Source: an uncultured cyanobacterium (GTDB lineage Bacteria > Cyanobacteriota > Vampirovibrionia > Gastranaerophilales > Gastranaerophilaceae). Taken from it: a stretch of DNA of 7,590 nucleotides. The notes below the pieces were generated by a model. It had not been told where the DNA came from, made no database searches, and saw nothing but the letters and a program-made list of their open reading frames with translations. The stretch lies in the NCBI GenBank assembly GCA_947073895.1, contig CAMTNN010000066.1, positions 1 through 7,590 on the forward strand, written 5' to 3'. A program made the position numbers and the translations under genes. This document shows positions 1-5,730 of the stretch, one piece after another (within the stretch, counting starts at the first letter, position 1; every line of letters starts with the position of its first letter).

Positions 1-859
1 GAGAAGTGGTTACAGGTCTAAAACATCTGGGTTTTATACCTTTTTGACGTAAAACTTTCATAGCAGCTTTGATATTACGAGTCATAGAACCGAATGCAGT
101 AAGAATAATGTCTGCATCTTCGGTTTCAAATTCTTCATAAGTTGTTTCATTTTCAGCAATAACTTCAAATTTTTTGAATAAGTCATAAATATGCTGATTT
201 TGTTTTCTCTCATCAGGCGCACAAGAGTAGATTGCTCTTCCTTCTCTGCCTTTAGCTCCGGTAAGAGCCCATGAAGATACATCTACATCAGGATAAGGAT
301 TAACTCCGAATGAAGCCGGTTCCATCATTTGGCCTAACAGCCCGTCTGCAAGTAAAATTACAGGATTTCTGTATTTTTGAGCAAGATAGAATGAACGATA
401 AGTTAAATCGATGCACTCTTGAACGGTAGAAGGTGCAAGAACAATAATTTTATAATCTCCGTTTCCGCCACCGTATACAGATTGGTTATAATCGCCTTGA
501 GCAGGATAAATATAGCCTAATCCAGGGCCTGCTCTCATAACATTAACTAATACAACAGGCACTTCGTCCCCGCAAGCATAAGAAAGTGCTTCCTGCATAA
601 GAGCAACAGCGCAAGAAGACGATGTTGTCATTGCTTTTACACCTGTTGAAACAGCTCCGATAACCATATTAATTGCAGCCAGTTCACTTTCTGCACAAAC
701 AAAACCTCTTCCGAGTTCAGGCATTTTAGCGCTCAAATACTCCCCAATTTCTGTCTGTGGAGTCATAGGGTAACCGAAATAGCACTGGCATCCGGCATTA
801 ATAGCAGCTTGTGCAATTGCATAGTTCCCTTTTATTAAAACTTTTTCATCTTTTTCCAT
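1..859 (-). CDS. vorB: 2-oxoacid:ferredoxin oxidoreductase, VorB/KorA-type subunit (partial)
   Basis: Subunit of a ferredoxin-dependent oxidoreductase that decarboxylates a 2-oxoacid (2-oxoisovalerate or 2-oxoglutarate class) with CoA, giving acyl-CoA and reduced ferredoxin in the cytoplasm of anaerobes. Translation from the ATG at 859 gives 286 residues before the left edge. The family is about 350 residues, so roughly the last 65 are missing. Visible family marks are KGNYAIAQAAINAG (10-23), the pyrimidine-binding-domain motif GYPMTPQTE (29-37), an AESELAAINMV segment, a TSSS segment, NVMRAGPGLG, and ADGLLGQMMEP. This wording is closest to the VorB branch as I remember it, but substrate cannot be settled from this subunit. 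It starts 20 bases after the ferredoxin stop, with an AAGGA ribosome site about 8 bases upstream, so the two form an operon. The TPP-binding and gamma subunits would be expected just beyond the left edge. Confidence 0.88.
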   Translation of the reverse strand, partial: MEKDEKVLIKGNYAIAQAAINAGCQCYFGYPMTPQTEIGEYLSAKMPELGRGFVCAESELAAINMVIGAVSTGVKAMTTSSSCAVALMQEALSYACGDEVPVVLVNVMRAGPGLGYIYPAQGDYNQSVYGGGNGDYKIIVLAPSTVQECIDLTYRSFYLAQKYRNPVILLADGLLGQMMEPASFGVNPYPDVDVSSWALTGAKGREGRAIYSCAPDERKQNQHIYDLFKKFEVIAENETTYEEFETEDADIILTAFGSMTRNIKAAMKVLRQKGIKPRCFRPVTTS

Positions 860-879
860 ACTTATTTCCTTTTTTGCCC

Positions 880-1089
880 CTAACCCTTGAAGACCTCTAT
901 TGCCATATCAGGACATCTTTTTGCACACATTGCACATCCGAGGCATTCATTATTCTTGTCATCAAACTCTACAAGATAGTCTCCAAGACGGTTTGTCTTA
1001 TCTGACTTCTTTATAAGTCCTTTTGGACAAGTGTTTACGCACAAATAGCATGATTTGCAGCGTGAATTGTTAATTTTTATTAAGCTCAT
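880..1089 (-). CDS. vorD: 2[4Fe-4S] ferredoxin subunit of 2-oxoacid oxidoreductase
   Basis: A 69-residue ferredoxin-like protein, probably the delta subunit that carries electrons from the oxidoreductase core to soluble ferredoxin. It has two classic cluster motifs: C11-x2-C14-x2-C17-x3-C21-P and C49-x2-C52-x2-C55-x3-C59-P, each expected to donate one cysteine to the other cluster. The 27 residues between them are longer than in minimal clostridial ferredoxins and match the KorD/VorD type. The ATG is preceded by AGGAG at a 6-base spacing. It is the first gene of the operon, directly before the VorB/KorA-type subunit, which supports a complex subunit rather than a free ferredoxin. Whether it should be called korD, vorD or porD depends on the enzyme's substrate, which is not shown here. 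Confidence 0.88.
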   Translation of the reverse strand: MSLIKINNSRCKSCYLCVNTCPKGLIKKSDKTNRLGDYLVEFDDKNNECLGCAMCAKRCPDMAIEVFKG

Positions 1090-1095
1090 ACTTAA

Positions 1096-1100
1096 CTCCT
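1096..1100 (-). promoter_or_regulatory. Ribosome binding site of the ferredoxin gene
   Basis: AGGAG on the minus strand, 6 bases before the ATG at 1089. This strong site fixes the start of the 69-residue ferredoxin. Confidence 0.75.
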
Positions 1101-1112
1101 ACTCTTTCTAAA

Positions 1113-1121
1113 ATTATAGCA
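1113..1121 (-). promoter_or_regulatory. Extended -10 promoter of the ferredoxin/vorB operon
   Basis: Reading the minus strand, TGCTATAAT is a perfect -10 hexamer with the extended -10 TG one base upstream. It lies 23 bases before the ferredoxin ATG, leaving a short leader that includes the AGGAG site. No good -35 hexamer is found 16-18 bases upstream, which is common for extended -10 promoters. Confidence 0.6.
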
Positions 1122-1200
1122 TTAACAATATTTTCAGACCTCTAATGTAAAGAATTGTAAAAATATCGTTCAAAAAGTGAAACTAATTTTTGATATGTGG

Positions 1201-1263
1201 AATTAGAAAAATATGAGAGCAATGGAAGCTCTTAGGAAAGTTTAGCCAGAAAGGAGTATTAAA
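1201..1263 (+). promoter_or_regulatory. Flagellin mRNA leader with GGA-loop hairpin and strong RBS
   Basis: AGAGC (1216-1220) pairs with GCTCT (1228-1232), presenting ATGGA (1222-1226) in a 7-base loop. A second motif, AGGA, is at 1234-1237, and the ribosome site AAGGAG at 1251-1256 lies 7 bases before the ATG. GGA in a hairpin loop together with GGA in the ribosome site is the usual layout of a CsrA target, and flagellin leaders are a known CsrA target in Bacillus (CsrA-FliW). The promoter itself is not clear. TTCAAA (1169-1174) and TGATAT (1191-1196) at a 16-base spacing is a weak sigma-A candidate, and I see no convincing sigma-28 or sigma-54 site. The ribosome site is certain; the CsrA role is inferred. 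Confidence 0.5.
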
Positions 1264-2154
1264 ATGGCACTTACTATCAACACAAACATTTCATCATTGG
1301 TTGCACAAAGAAACTTGACAGCTGCAACAAAATCATTGAACACAGCTATTGAAAGAATGACAACCGGTTACAAGATTAACCACGCAGGTGACAATGCTGC
1401 AGGTTATTCAATCGCAAGAAACTGGGAAACACAATTAGGTTCATTAGACGTAGCTGCTGACAATGCTGCAACAGGTGCTGATATGTTAACAACATTAGAA
1501 GATACTTATGCATTAGTAACTTCTCACTTGCAACGTGTTAGAGACTTGACTGAACAAGCTGCAAACGGAACTTACGGTTCTCAGTCATTAAAAGCAATTC
1601 AATCAGAAATTACAGCAAGACTTGAAGAAGTAGACCGTATTTCTTCAAACTGCGAATTCAACGGTAGAAAAATGATGGACGGTTCAATGGATGCCGGTAT
1701 TAATCTTCAAGTAGGTTTATATGGGGGTGCAGACAGCCAAATCGAATTGAAAGGTGATTTGTTTAAAGAATGTACAATTGCAAACATGTTTACTGAATAT
1801 GCAGGTATGGCTGATGCGGACAAGGCTAAAGTAGCTCAAGCTTGTTCAGGTTTAGATGCAGATGGTAACATTGTTGGTGATCAGTCTGCAATGCTTGATA
1901 AAATTGATCAGGTTATCAATGAGATCTCTGGTCGTGTAACTACTCTTGGTGCAGCTCAAAACAGAATTGAGTCAGCTATTGAATCAATCGGTGTTCAGTC
2001 TGAAAACATCACTTCTTCATTATCAACTCTTAGAGACGCTGATGTTGCAGAAGAATCTTCAAACTATATCAAATCACAAATTCTTCAACAAGCAGCTGCA
2101 ACTCTACTTTCAACAGCAAACCAAACTCCTTCAATAGCCCTCAACCTTTTATAA
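1264..2154 (+). CDS. fliC: Flagellin (filament protein)
   Basis: A 296-residue flagellin, the secreted subunit of the flagellar filament. It has the N-terminal D0/D1 region (about 2-140, beginning ALTINTNISSLVAQRNL and containing ERMTTGYKIN, GDNAAGYSIA and FNGRKMM). It also has the C-terminal D1/D0 region (about 207-296, with GAAQNRIE, LRDADVAEESS and the end NQTPSIALNLL). Only some 65 residues lie between them, so the surface-exposed D2/D3 domains are essentially absent. The segment LQRVRDLTEQAANGT (89-103) and IQSEI (112-116) closely match the part of Salmonella FliC recognised by TLR5. Unusually for a flagellin, it has three cysteines (130, 170, 194). It has its own leader, a TAATAA double stop and a downstream terminator, so it is probably transcribed alone. 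Export would be through the flagellar type III apparatus; no signal peptide is seen. Confidence 0.96.
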   Translation: MALTINTNISSLVAQRNLTAATKSLNTAIERMTTGYKINHAGDNAAGYSIARNWETQLGSLDVAADNAATGADMLTTLEDTYALVTSHLQRVRDLTEQAANGTYGSQSLKAIQSEITARLEEVDRISSNCEFNGRKMMDGSMDAGINLQVGLYGGADSQIELKGDLFKECTIANMFTEYAGMADADKAKVAQACSGLDADGNIVGDQSAMLDKIDQVINEISGRVTTLGAAQNRIESAIESIGVQSENITSSLSTLRDADVAEESSNYIKSQILQQAAATLLSTANQTPSIALNLL

Positions 2155-2162
2155 TAAGGGTC

Positions 2163-2212
2163 GGAGCACAATGGTGTTGCGACAGGATTGGGAGAATTGC
2201 TACTGGTGCTCC
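2163..2212 (+). repeat. 7-bp inverted repeat in flagellin 3' region
   Basis: GGAGCAC (2163-2169) pairs perfectly with GTGCTCC (2206-2212) and encloses 36 bases. It starts 8 bases after the flagellin stop and could fold in the 3' untranslated RNA. The closed region has no obvious second strong stem. Confidence 0.4.
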
Positions 2213-2284
2213 TCGAAGTGGGACTACAGGATATTCGGGTTTGTTGCATTGGTGGGCAGGACTCAAAAATATATATTTACGTAC

Positions 2285-2316
2285 AAAGCCGAATCGAAGA
2301 TTCGGCTTTTCTTTAT
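2285..2316 (+). terminator. Rho-independent terminator of flagellin
   Basis: An 11-bp perfect stem, AAAGCCGAATC (2285-2295) with GATTCGGCTTT (2299-2309), with a GAA loop and a T-rich run through 2314. It lies 130 bases after the flagellin stop and directly beside the convergent mutS2 stop at 2313. Read on the minus strand, the same stem follows mutS2, but with a poor T run, so it is strongest for the plus strand. Confidence 0.88.
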
Positions 2317-4670
2317 TTAATATCTATAACACAAACCCCGTCACCGCCTTCAGCGTCTTCACCAACTCTGTATTTAGCAACGTAAGGTGATGTTGAGACA
2401 AAATCCCTTACTGCTGATTTTAATGCGCCGGTTCCGTGCCCGTGGATTACATAAACAGGTGTAAGGTTTGCTAAACTTGCTTTATCCAAATATCCTTCCA
2501 ACTCATCAAGAGCTTCTTCTACACGTTCGCCGCGTAAGTCAAGCGTGTTGGATAGATTGTGTTTCTTGAGTGAAAATGTTTCTTTTTGATAATTCGGAAG
2601 TGTAATCTTTTTAGCCATTTCAGGATTAAATACCGCAAGACGGTCTTTTTTAACTTTTGTTTTAATCATTCCCATCTGGATATATAAAGTGTTATTTTTA
2701 TCTGGCATGGATAGAACTTCAACTTCTTGGTTAAGCTCTTTTATCATAACTTTATCGTGAACTTGAACTTTTTCCCAATCGAGTTCTAGATACTGCTCTT
2801 TTTCTTCAAGCTTATGCAAATCTCCGCGGAAATTTTGTTCAAGTTTAGCCAGTCTGTTATAAGAGCGGCGGGCAACTTTTTCTGATTTTTCACGTCGAAG
2901 CTCTGTTAAGATATCTTTGATTTCGTCTTTTGCGTTTTCTAATTGTGATTCAAAACGGTCTTTAATAACTTTTAGAGTTCTTTTTTTATCTTTTTTATGT
3001 TGTGAAAGCTCTTTTTCGTAATGTTGCTTTAATTCGTCTGCCTGGGCATTACGAGCTTCTGCTTCTTTTAAATTATTATCAAGTTTTTGCTGAGTATCCT
3101 GTAATCTTTCAACCGCAAGAGCAGATGGGTCACGCTGGGTAATTAGAAGCTCTTTTGCTTCCCAAACCAAATCCTGATTCAAACCCAGATTTGCAGAAAT
3201 AGAAATAGCATTACTTAAGCCTGGAATACCGATAACTAATTTGTATGTAGGACAAAGTGATTCTGTATCAAATTCAACACTTGCATTTTTAAAATAAGGG
3301 TCGGTAAACTCTAATGTTTTAAGTTCGCCATAGTGAGTTGTAATTACAGATAAGCTCTGCTTTTTAGCCAAATCCTTAAGAATAACTTCTGCTAAAATAG
3401 CACCTTCTTGAGGGTCGGTTCCCGCACAGAGTTCGTCAACAAGAACAAATGTTTCAGAGTTTGCAATTTCCAGTATTTCAATCACATTTTTCATGTGAGA
3501 AGAAAAAGTTGATAAGCTTTGTAAAATGTTTTGTTCATCTCCGATATCTGCCAAAACATTCTCAAATGGGTAAATATTTGCTTCCGCGCAAGGCAAAAAC
3601 ATACCTGATTTTGTCATAAGTATAAATAAACCGACAGTTTTTAGCGCAACGGTTTTACCACCTGTATTTGAACCTGTTATAATAATCGATTTATAATCAT
3701 TTCCGATTAAAAAATCGTTTTCAACAATTTTTTCAACTCTGCCAATTAAAAGCGGATGACGCATTAAATCAATTTTAATTGTTTTTTCTTTATTTAGTTT
3801 AGGTTCAATTGATTGAGTTTTAACTGCATAGCGAGCTTTTGCAAAATGAAAATCTATTTCAGCAAGTAGTTTCTCTGTCATTAATAAGGAGTCCATTTCT
3901 CGACGGACTTCCATACTTAAAGCTGTTAGAATTCTAATAATTTCTGCGTAAATTTTTGATTTAACTTCTCTTATTTTATTGTTAATAGGAACAATCTGAG
4001 CAGGTTCAATATAAAAAGTTCTGTTTGTTGCTGAAACATCGTGAACAATACCTGAAACTTTGCTTTTAGAAGATGCTTTAACTTGAAAAACAATTCTGTC
4101 ATCCCTCATTGTGTAGATATTTTCTTGCAGGTGAGTCTGAAACTCAGGAGAGTTCATAAGCTCTTGTACACGCTGTCTTAATGCGGACTCAGTATCTTTT
4201 AAAGATGAATACAGCCCATGTAGTTCCGGATTCGCGTCCTGTCTTACAGTGTAATTATCGTCAAATGTTTCTAAAATTTTATCTTCAAGCGATTTGTTTG
4301 AATAAAGATTTTCAGCGAGGCGGTTTAAGCTTGCATCAAAAACCAAACTTTCTTTAAGGAAGTTTCTTACAAGTCTTGATGTGCGCATACTTTTTGCTAT
4401 ATCAACAAGTTCTTCTTCCACAAAATACTCGTTTTTTTCTTTAAGTTTAGAGAAATCCAGTATTTTATCAATTGGAATATCACAAGCTAAATCAAGAACA
4501 TCTTTAGCTTCCCTTGTATAACGGATTTGCTGTTCAATATCGTCAAATCTAACAAATGGGGTTAAATCATGGCACAACTTCTTTGACTGCTCTGTTTTTG
4601 CAAATACAGAAAGTTCAGTCATAATTTTATCGTATTCTAACGCTTTTTGTGATTTTTGGACAATACTCAT
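2313..4670 (-). CDS. mutS2: MutS2: ATPase with C-terminal Smr endonuclease domain
   Basis: A 785-residue MutS2, the usual length for the family. It acts as a DNA- or ribosome-associated ATPase: it has been linked to suppression of homologous recombination in some bacteria and to splitting of collided ribosomes in Bacillus. Order: N-terminal core/lever region (1-300) without the mismatch-reading domain I of MutS; Walker A GSNTGGKT (333-340, Ser where GPNTGGKT is usual); signature region SLSTFSSHM (385-393); Walker B FVLVDE (D412, E413); and H-loop TTHYGE (H446). A charged coiled coil follows at about 515-630, and then the Smr domain with LDLRGER (710-716) and HGHGTG (743-748). The N-terminus fits the family, so the ATG at 4670 is preferred, although no Shine-Dalgarno site precedes it. 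It follows exbD after 42 bases with its own promoter, and it converges on flagellin. Confidence 0.96.
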   Translation of the reverse strand: MSIVQKSQKALEYDKIMTELSVFAKTEQSKKLCHDLTPFVRFDDIEQQIRYTREAKDVLDLACDIPIDKILDFSKLKEKNEYFVEEELVDIAKSMRTSRLVRNFLKESLVFDASLNRLAENLYSNKSLEDKILETFDDNYTVRQDANPELHGLYSSLKDTESALRQRVQELMNSPEFQTHLQENIYTMRDDRIVFQVKASSKSKVSGIVHDVSATNRTFYIEPAQIVPINNKIREVKSKIYAEIIRILTALSMEVRREMDSLLMTEKLLAEIDFHFAKARYAVKTQSIEPKLNKEKTIKIDLMRHPLLIGRVEKIVENDFLIGNDYKSIIITGSNTGGKTVALKTVGLFILMTKSGMFLPCAEANIYPFENVLADIGDEQNILQSLSTFSSHMKNVIEILEIANSETFVLVDELCAGTDPQEGAILAEVILKDLAKKQSLSVITTHYGELKTLEFTDPYFKNASVEFDTESLCPTYKLVIGIPGLSNAISISANLGLNQDLVWEAKELLITQRDPSALAVERLQDTQQKLDNNLKEAEARNAQADELKQHYEKELSQHKKDKKRTLKVIKDRFESQLENAKDEIKDILTELRREKSEKVARRSYNRLAKLEQNFRGDLHKLEEKEQYLELDWEKVQVHDKVMIKELNQEVEVLSMPDKNNTLYIQMGMIKTKVKKDRLAVFNPEMAKKITLPNYQKETFSLKKHNLSNTLDLRGERVEEALDELEGYLDKASLANLTPVYVIHGHGTGALKSAVRDFVSTSPYVAKYRVGEDAEGGDGVCVIDIK

Positions 4671-4679
4671 TGTAGTTTG

Positions 4680-4707
4680 ATTATAGATGATAAATATTTT
4701 TGTTCAA
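4680..4707 (-). promoter_or_regulatory. Sigma-A type promoter of mutS2 (near-leaderless)
   Basis: On the minus strand, TTGAAC (4702-4707) and TATAAT (4680-4685) are separated by 16 bases. The usual start point would be about 4673, an A, only three bases before the mutS2 ATG at 4670. This agrees with the absence of any Shine-Dalgarno sequence there. Some mutS2 expression may instead come by read-through from exbD, since no terminator separates them. Confidence 0.55.
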
Positions 4708-4712
4708 GTAGG

Positions 4713-5093
4713 TTATCCTCTTGATAATGAAATACTTGTTATTCCAACATTTCTAGCACTATCCATAACCTTAACTATTGCACCGTGTTCTGAATCGTCA
4801 TCTGCTTGAATTAATAAACCGTCAGGATAGTTTTTAGCGTTATCAGAAAATAATTTTTCCAAATTTGCAGCTTCAATTTCCTGCCCGTCCCAAATGAGTT
4901 TATTATCAGAGGTTACAGAAATATTCATTATTTTAGAATCCTTCATAATCTGTTCTTCATTTACTACTTCAGGCACTGCAAGATTTAACCCCTGTTGATC
5001 AAGTAACGGAGCAATAACCATCATTATAATTAACAAAACAAGGAAAATATCCGTAAGCGGTGTTATATTAATTTCATTAAAACTATCACGCAT
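4713..5093 (-). CDS. exbD: ExbD/TolR-family protein, second copy
   Basis: A 126-residue ExbD/TolR protein: a short cytoplasmic N-terminus, one membrane segment (about 15-30, LTDIFLVLLIIMMV), and a periplasmic domain to the C-terminus. Asp15 in TPLTD matches the membrane aspartate of E. coli ExbD (Asp25) that carries protons in the ExbB-ExbD motor. The periplasmic part has the family's strand-helix layout, including LLIQADDDSEHG and VMDSARNVGITSISL near the end. Its ATG overlaps the stop of the upstream exbD (TAATG), with GGAG six bases before it, so the two are translationally coupled. The two copies share the membrane segment but little of the periplasmic sequence, so they may form a heterodimer or serve different partners. 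Which copy works with the TonB-like protein cannot be read from the sequence. Confidence 0.92.
   Translation of the reverse strand: MRDSFNEINITPLTDIFLVLLIIMMVIAPLLDQQGLNLAVPEVVNEEQIMKDSKIMNISVTSDNKLIWDGQEIEAANLEKLFSDNAKNYPDGLLIQADDDSEHGAIVKVMDSARNVGITSISLSRG
5016..5075 (-). repeat. Nucleotide tract shared with the other exbD (copy 2)
   Basis: This 60-base tract matches 5519-5578 at 54 positions, including 29 consecutive identical bases (5044-5072). It encodes the start of the membrane segment, through INITPLTDIF. Outside it the two genes are clearly divergent. Confidence 0.8.
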
Positions 5094-5614
5094 TATTCAC
5101 TCCAATTCTCATACTGGTTTTCTTGCGGTAAAGGTGTTGAAGCGCCTTCGATTACATTGTTAGATGTATAATTTTGCGTAGACTCAGTTTCTAATCGTTT
5201 CTGGTCTTTTTTATTCAATGGCTCTCCTGCAACAATTAATTTTTTGTATTGTGCATCCTGTGCTGCATCCATAATTTGCATAATAACAGCGCTTTTAACT
5301 TTCTCATCGGCTTTAACAACCACTTCGGGACTTTCATTTGTACCTTTAGCTGATTTTAAATCATCAACAAGAGCTTCTGAAGTTGTTTTCTTAGAATCAA
5401 CGTAGATTGTTCCGTCTTTTGTAACAGAAACTACAACTTTTCCCTGTTCAATAGATGTTCCGCTGTTAACTTCAGGAACTGTAATTGAGTTATCAACGGA
5501 CTGGAATGTCGGTGCGACAACCATCATAATAATTAACAGCACCAGAAAAATATCCGTAAGCGGTGTTATATTAATCTCTGTAAATAAGGTATTTTTACCT
5601 GTTTTAATCCCCAT
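5093..5614 (-). CDS. exbD: ExbD/TolR-family protein, first copy, with C-terminal tail
   Basis: An ExbD/TolR protein of 173 residues from the ATG at 5614, or 183 from an ATG at 5644. I prefer 5614 because AAAGGA lies 11 bases upstream and the N-terminus (MGIKTGKNTLF) then has the normal ExbD length. The 5644 start has no ribosome site. The membrane segment is about 21-38, with the proton-carrying Asp21 in TPLTD. A periplasmic domain follows to about residue 131 (VVVKADEKVKSAVIMQIMDAAQD, then KKLIVAGEP, given here in separate pieces). After the usual family end there is a polar tail of about 40 residues, rich in Asn, Gln, Thr and Glu, that the second copy lacks. The gene follows exbB after a 116-base spacer with unusual repeats. 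Confidence 0.9.
   Translation of the reverse strand: MGIKTGKNTLFTEINITPLTDIFLVLLIIMMVVAPTFQSVDNSITVPEVNSGTSIEQGKVVVSVTKDGTIYVDSKKTTSEALVDDLKSAKGTNESPEVVVKADEKVKSAVIMQIMDAAQDAQYKKLIVAGEPLNKKDQKRLETESTQNYTSNNVIEGASTPLPQENQYENWSE
5519..5578 (-). repeat. Nucleotide tract shared with the other exbD (copy 1)
   Basis: Partner of the tract at 5016-5075. The identical core here is 5547-5575. The same codons are used at every position of the core, which suggests recent duplication or gene conversion between the adjacent genes. Confidence 0.8.
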
Positions 5615-5635
5615 TTTTTCTTTAATCCTTTGGGC

Positions 5636-5727
5636 GGTGCACATTTTGTCTAAAGGCTACCAACTTGAATTTGGACTCGTCCGTGCACCTTTTGAACGAG
5701 TTACCGGCGGGTTCGCGTTGGCGGGTT
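5636..5727 (-). repeat. GC-rich exbB-exbD spacer with direct and inverted repeats
   Basis: Within an AT-rich operon, about 51 bases at 5675-5725 are some 63% G+C. They hold a direct repeat, GGCGGGTT at 5706-5713 and 5720-5727. There is also an inverted pair ACTCGT (5675-5680) / ACGAGT (5696-5701) and a 7-bp inverted pair GGTGCAC (5636-5642) / GTGCACC (5683-5689). The last pair reaches the alternative exbD start at 5644. No coding sequence, tRNA or known element is recognised. Confidence 0.5.
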
Positions 5728-5730
5728 TAA

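Larger units (their letters stand above)
2138..2320 (+). other. G-rich island with DGR variable-repeat-like reading frame (orphan, uncertain)
   Basis: The 107 bases at 2158-2264 are about 54% G+C and 37% G, unlike the AT-rich surroundings. The frame that is +1 to flagellin is open from 2138 to the TAA at 2318. It has an ATG at 2171 (GGAG four bases before it) and would give 49 residues. The part from 2189 reads WENCYWCSSKWDY, then RIFGFVALVGRTQ. Dense Trp/Tyr/Cys/Ser/Asp in NNC or NNG codons followed by an invariant GF-VALV-type end resembles the variable repeat of DGR target proteins, which have lectin-like or FGE-type folds. The preceding VLR-x-DW also recalls the VLRGGxW motif of FGE folds. 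Against this, no reverse transcriptase, A-rich template copy or upstream target gene is present, and the frame runs through the terminator. It could be a remnant, a remote target fragment, or a structured untranslated RNA. Confidence 0.25.

Noticed and set aside
82..282. 66-codon minus-strand frame
   Set aside because: It lies wholly within the vorB coding region in another frame and has no family resemblance.
811..1005. 64-codon plus-strand frame
   Set aside because: Antisense to the 5' end of vorB and the ferredoxin gene, whose cysteine motifs prove the minus-strand reading.
1148..1174. Sigma-28 flagellar promoter before flagellin
   Set aside because: A TAAA lies upstream, but nothing resembling GCCGATAA follows at the right distance.
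1946..2137. 63-codon plus-strand frame
   Set aside because: Overlaps the conserved flagellin C-terminal domain in another frame.
2143..2160. Programmed frameshift joining flagellin to the downstream open frames
   Set aside because: The codons before the TAATAA stops do not form a standard +1 or -1 slippery site, and a C-terminal extension would block flagellin D0 packing.
2158..2264. DGR template repeat rather than variable repeat
   Set aside because: The segment is poor in adenine at the codons that would be variable, whereas a template should be A-rich there.
2188..2385. 65-codon plus-strand frame starting with TTG
   Set aside because: It crosses the terminator hairpin and runs antisense into the mutS2 Smr domain. 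No ribosome site or family signal.
5645..5730. tRNA or small gene in the exbB-exbD spacer
   Set aside because: No cloverleaf can be drawn, and no frame has a start with a ribosome site.
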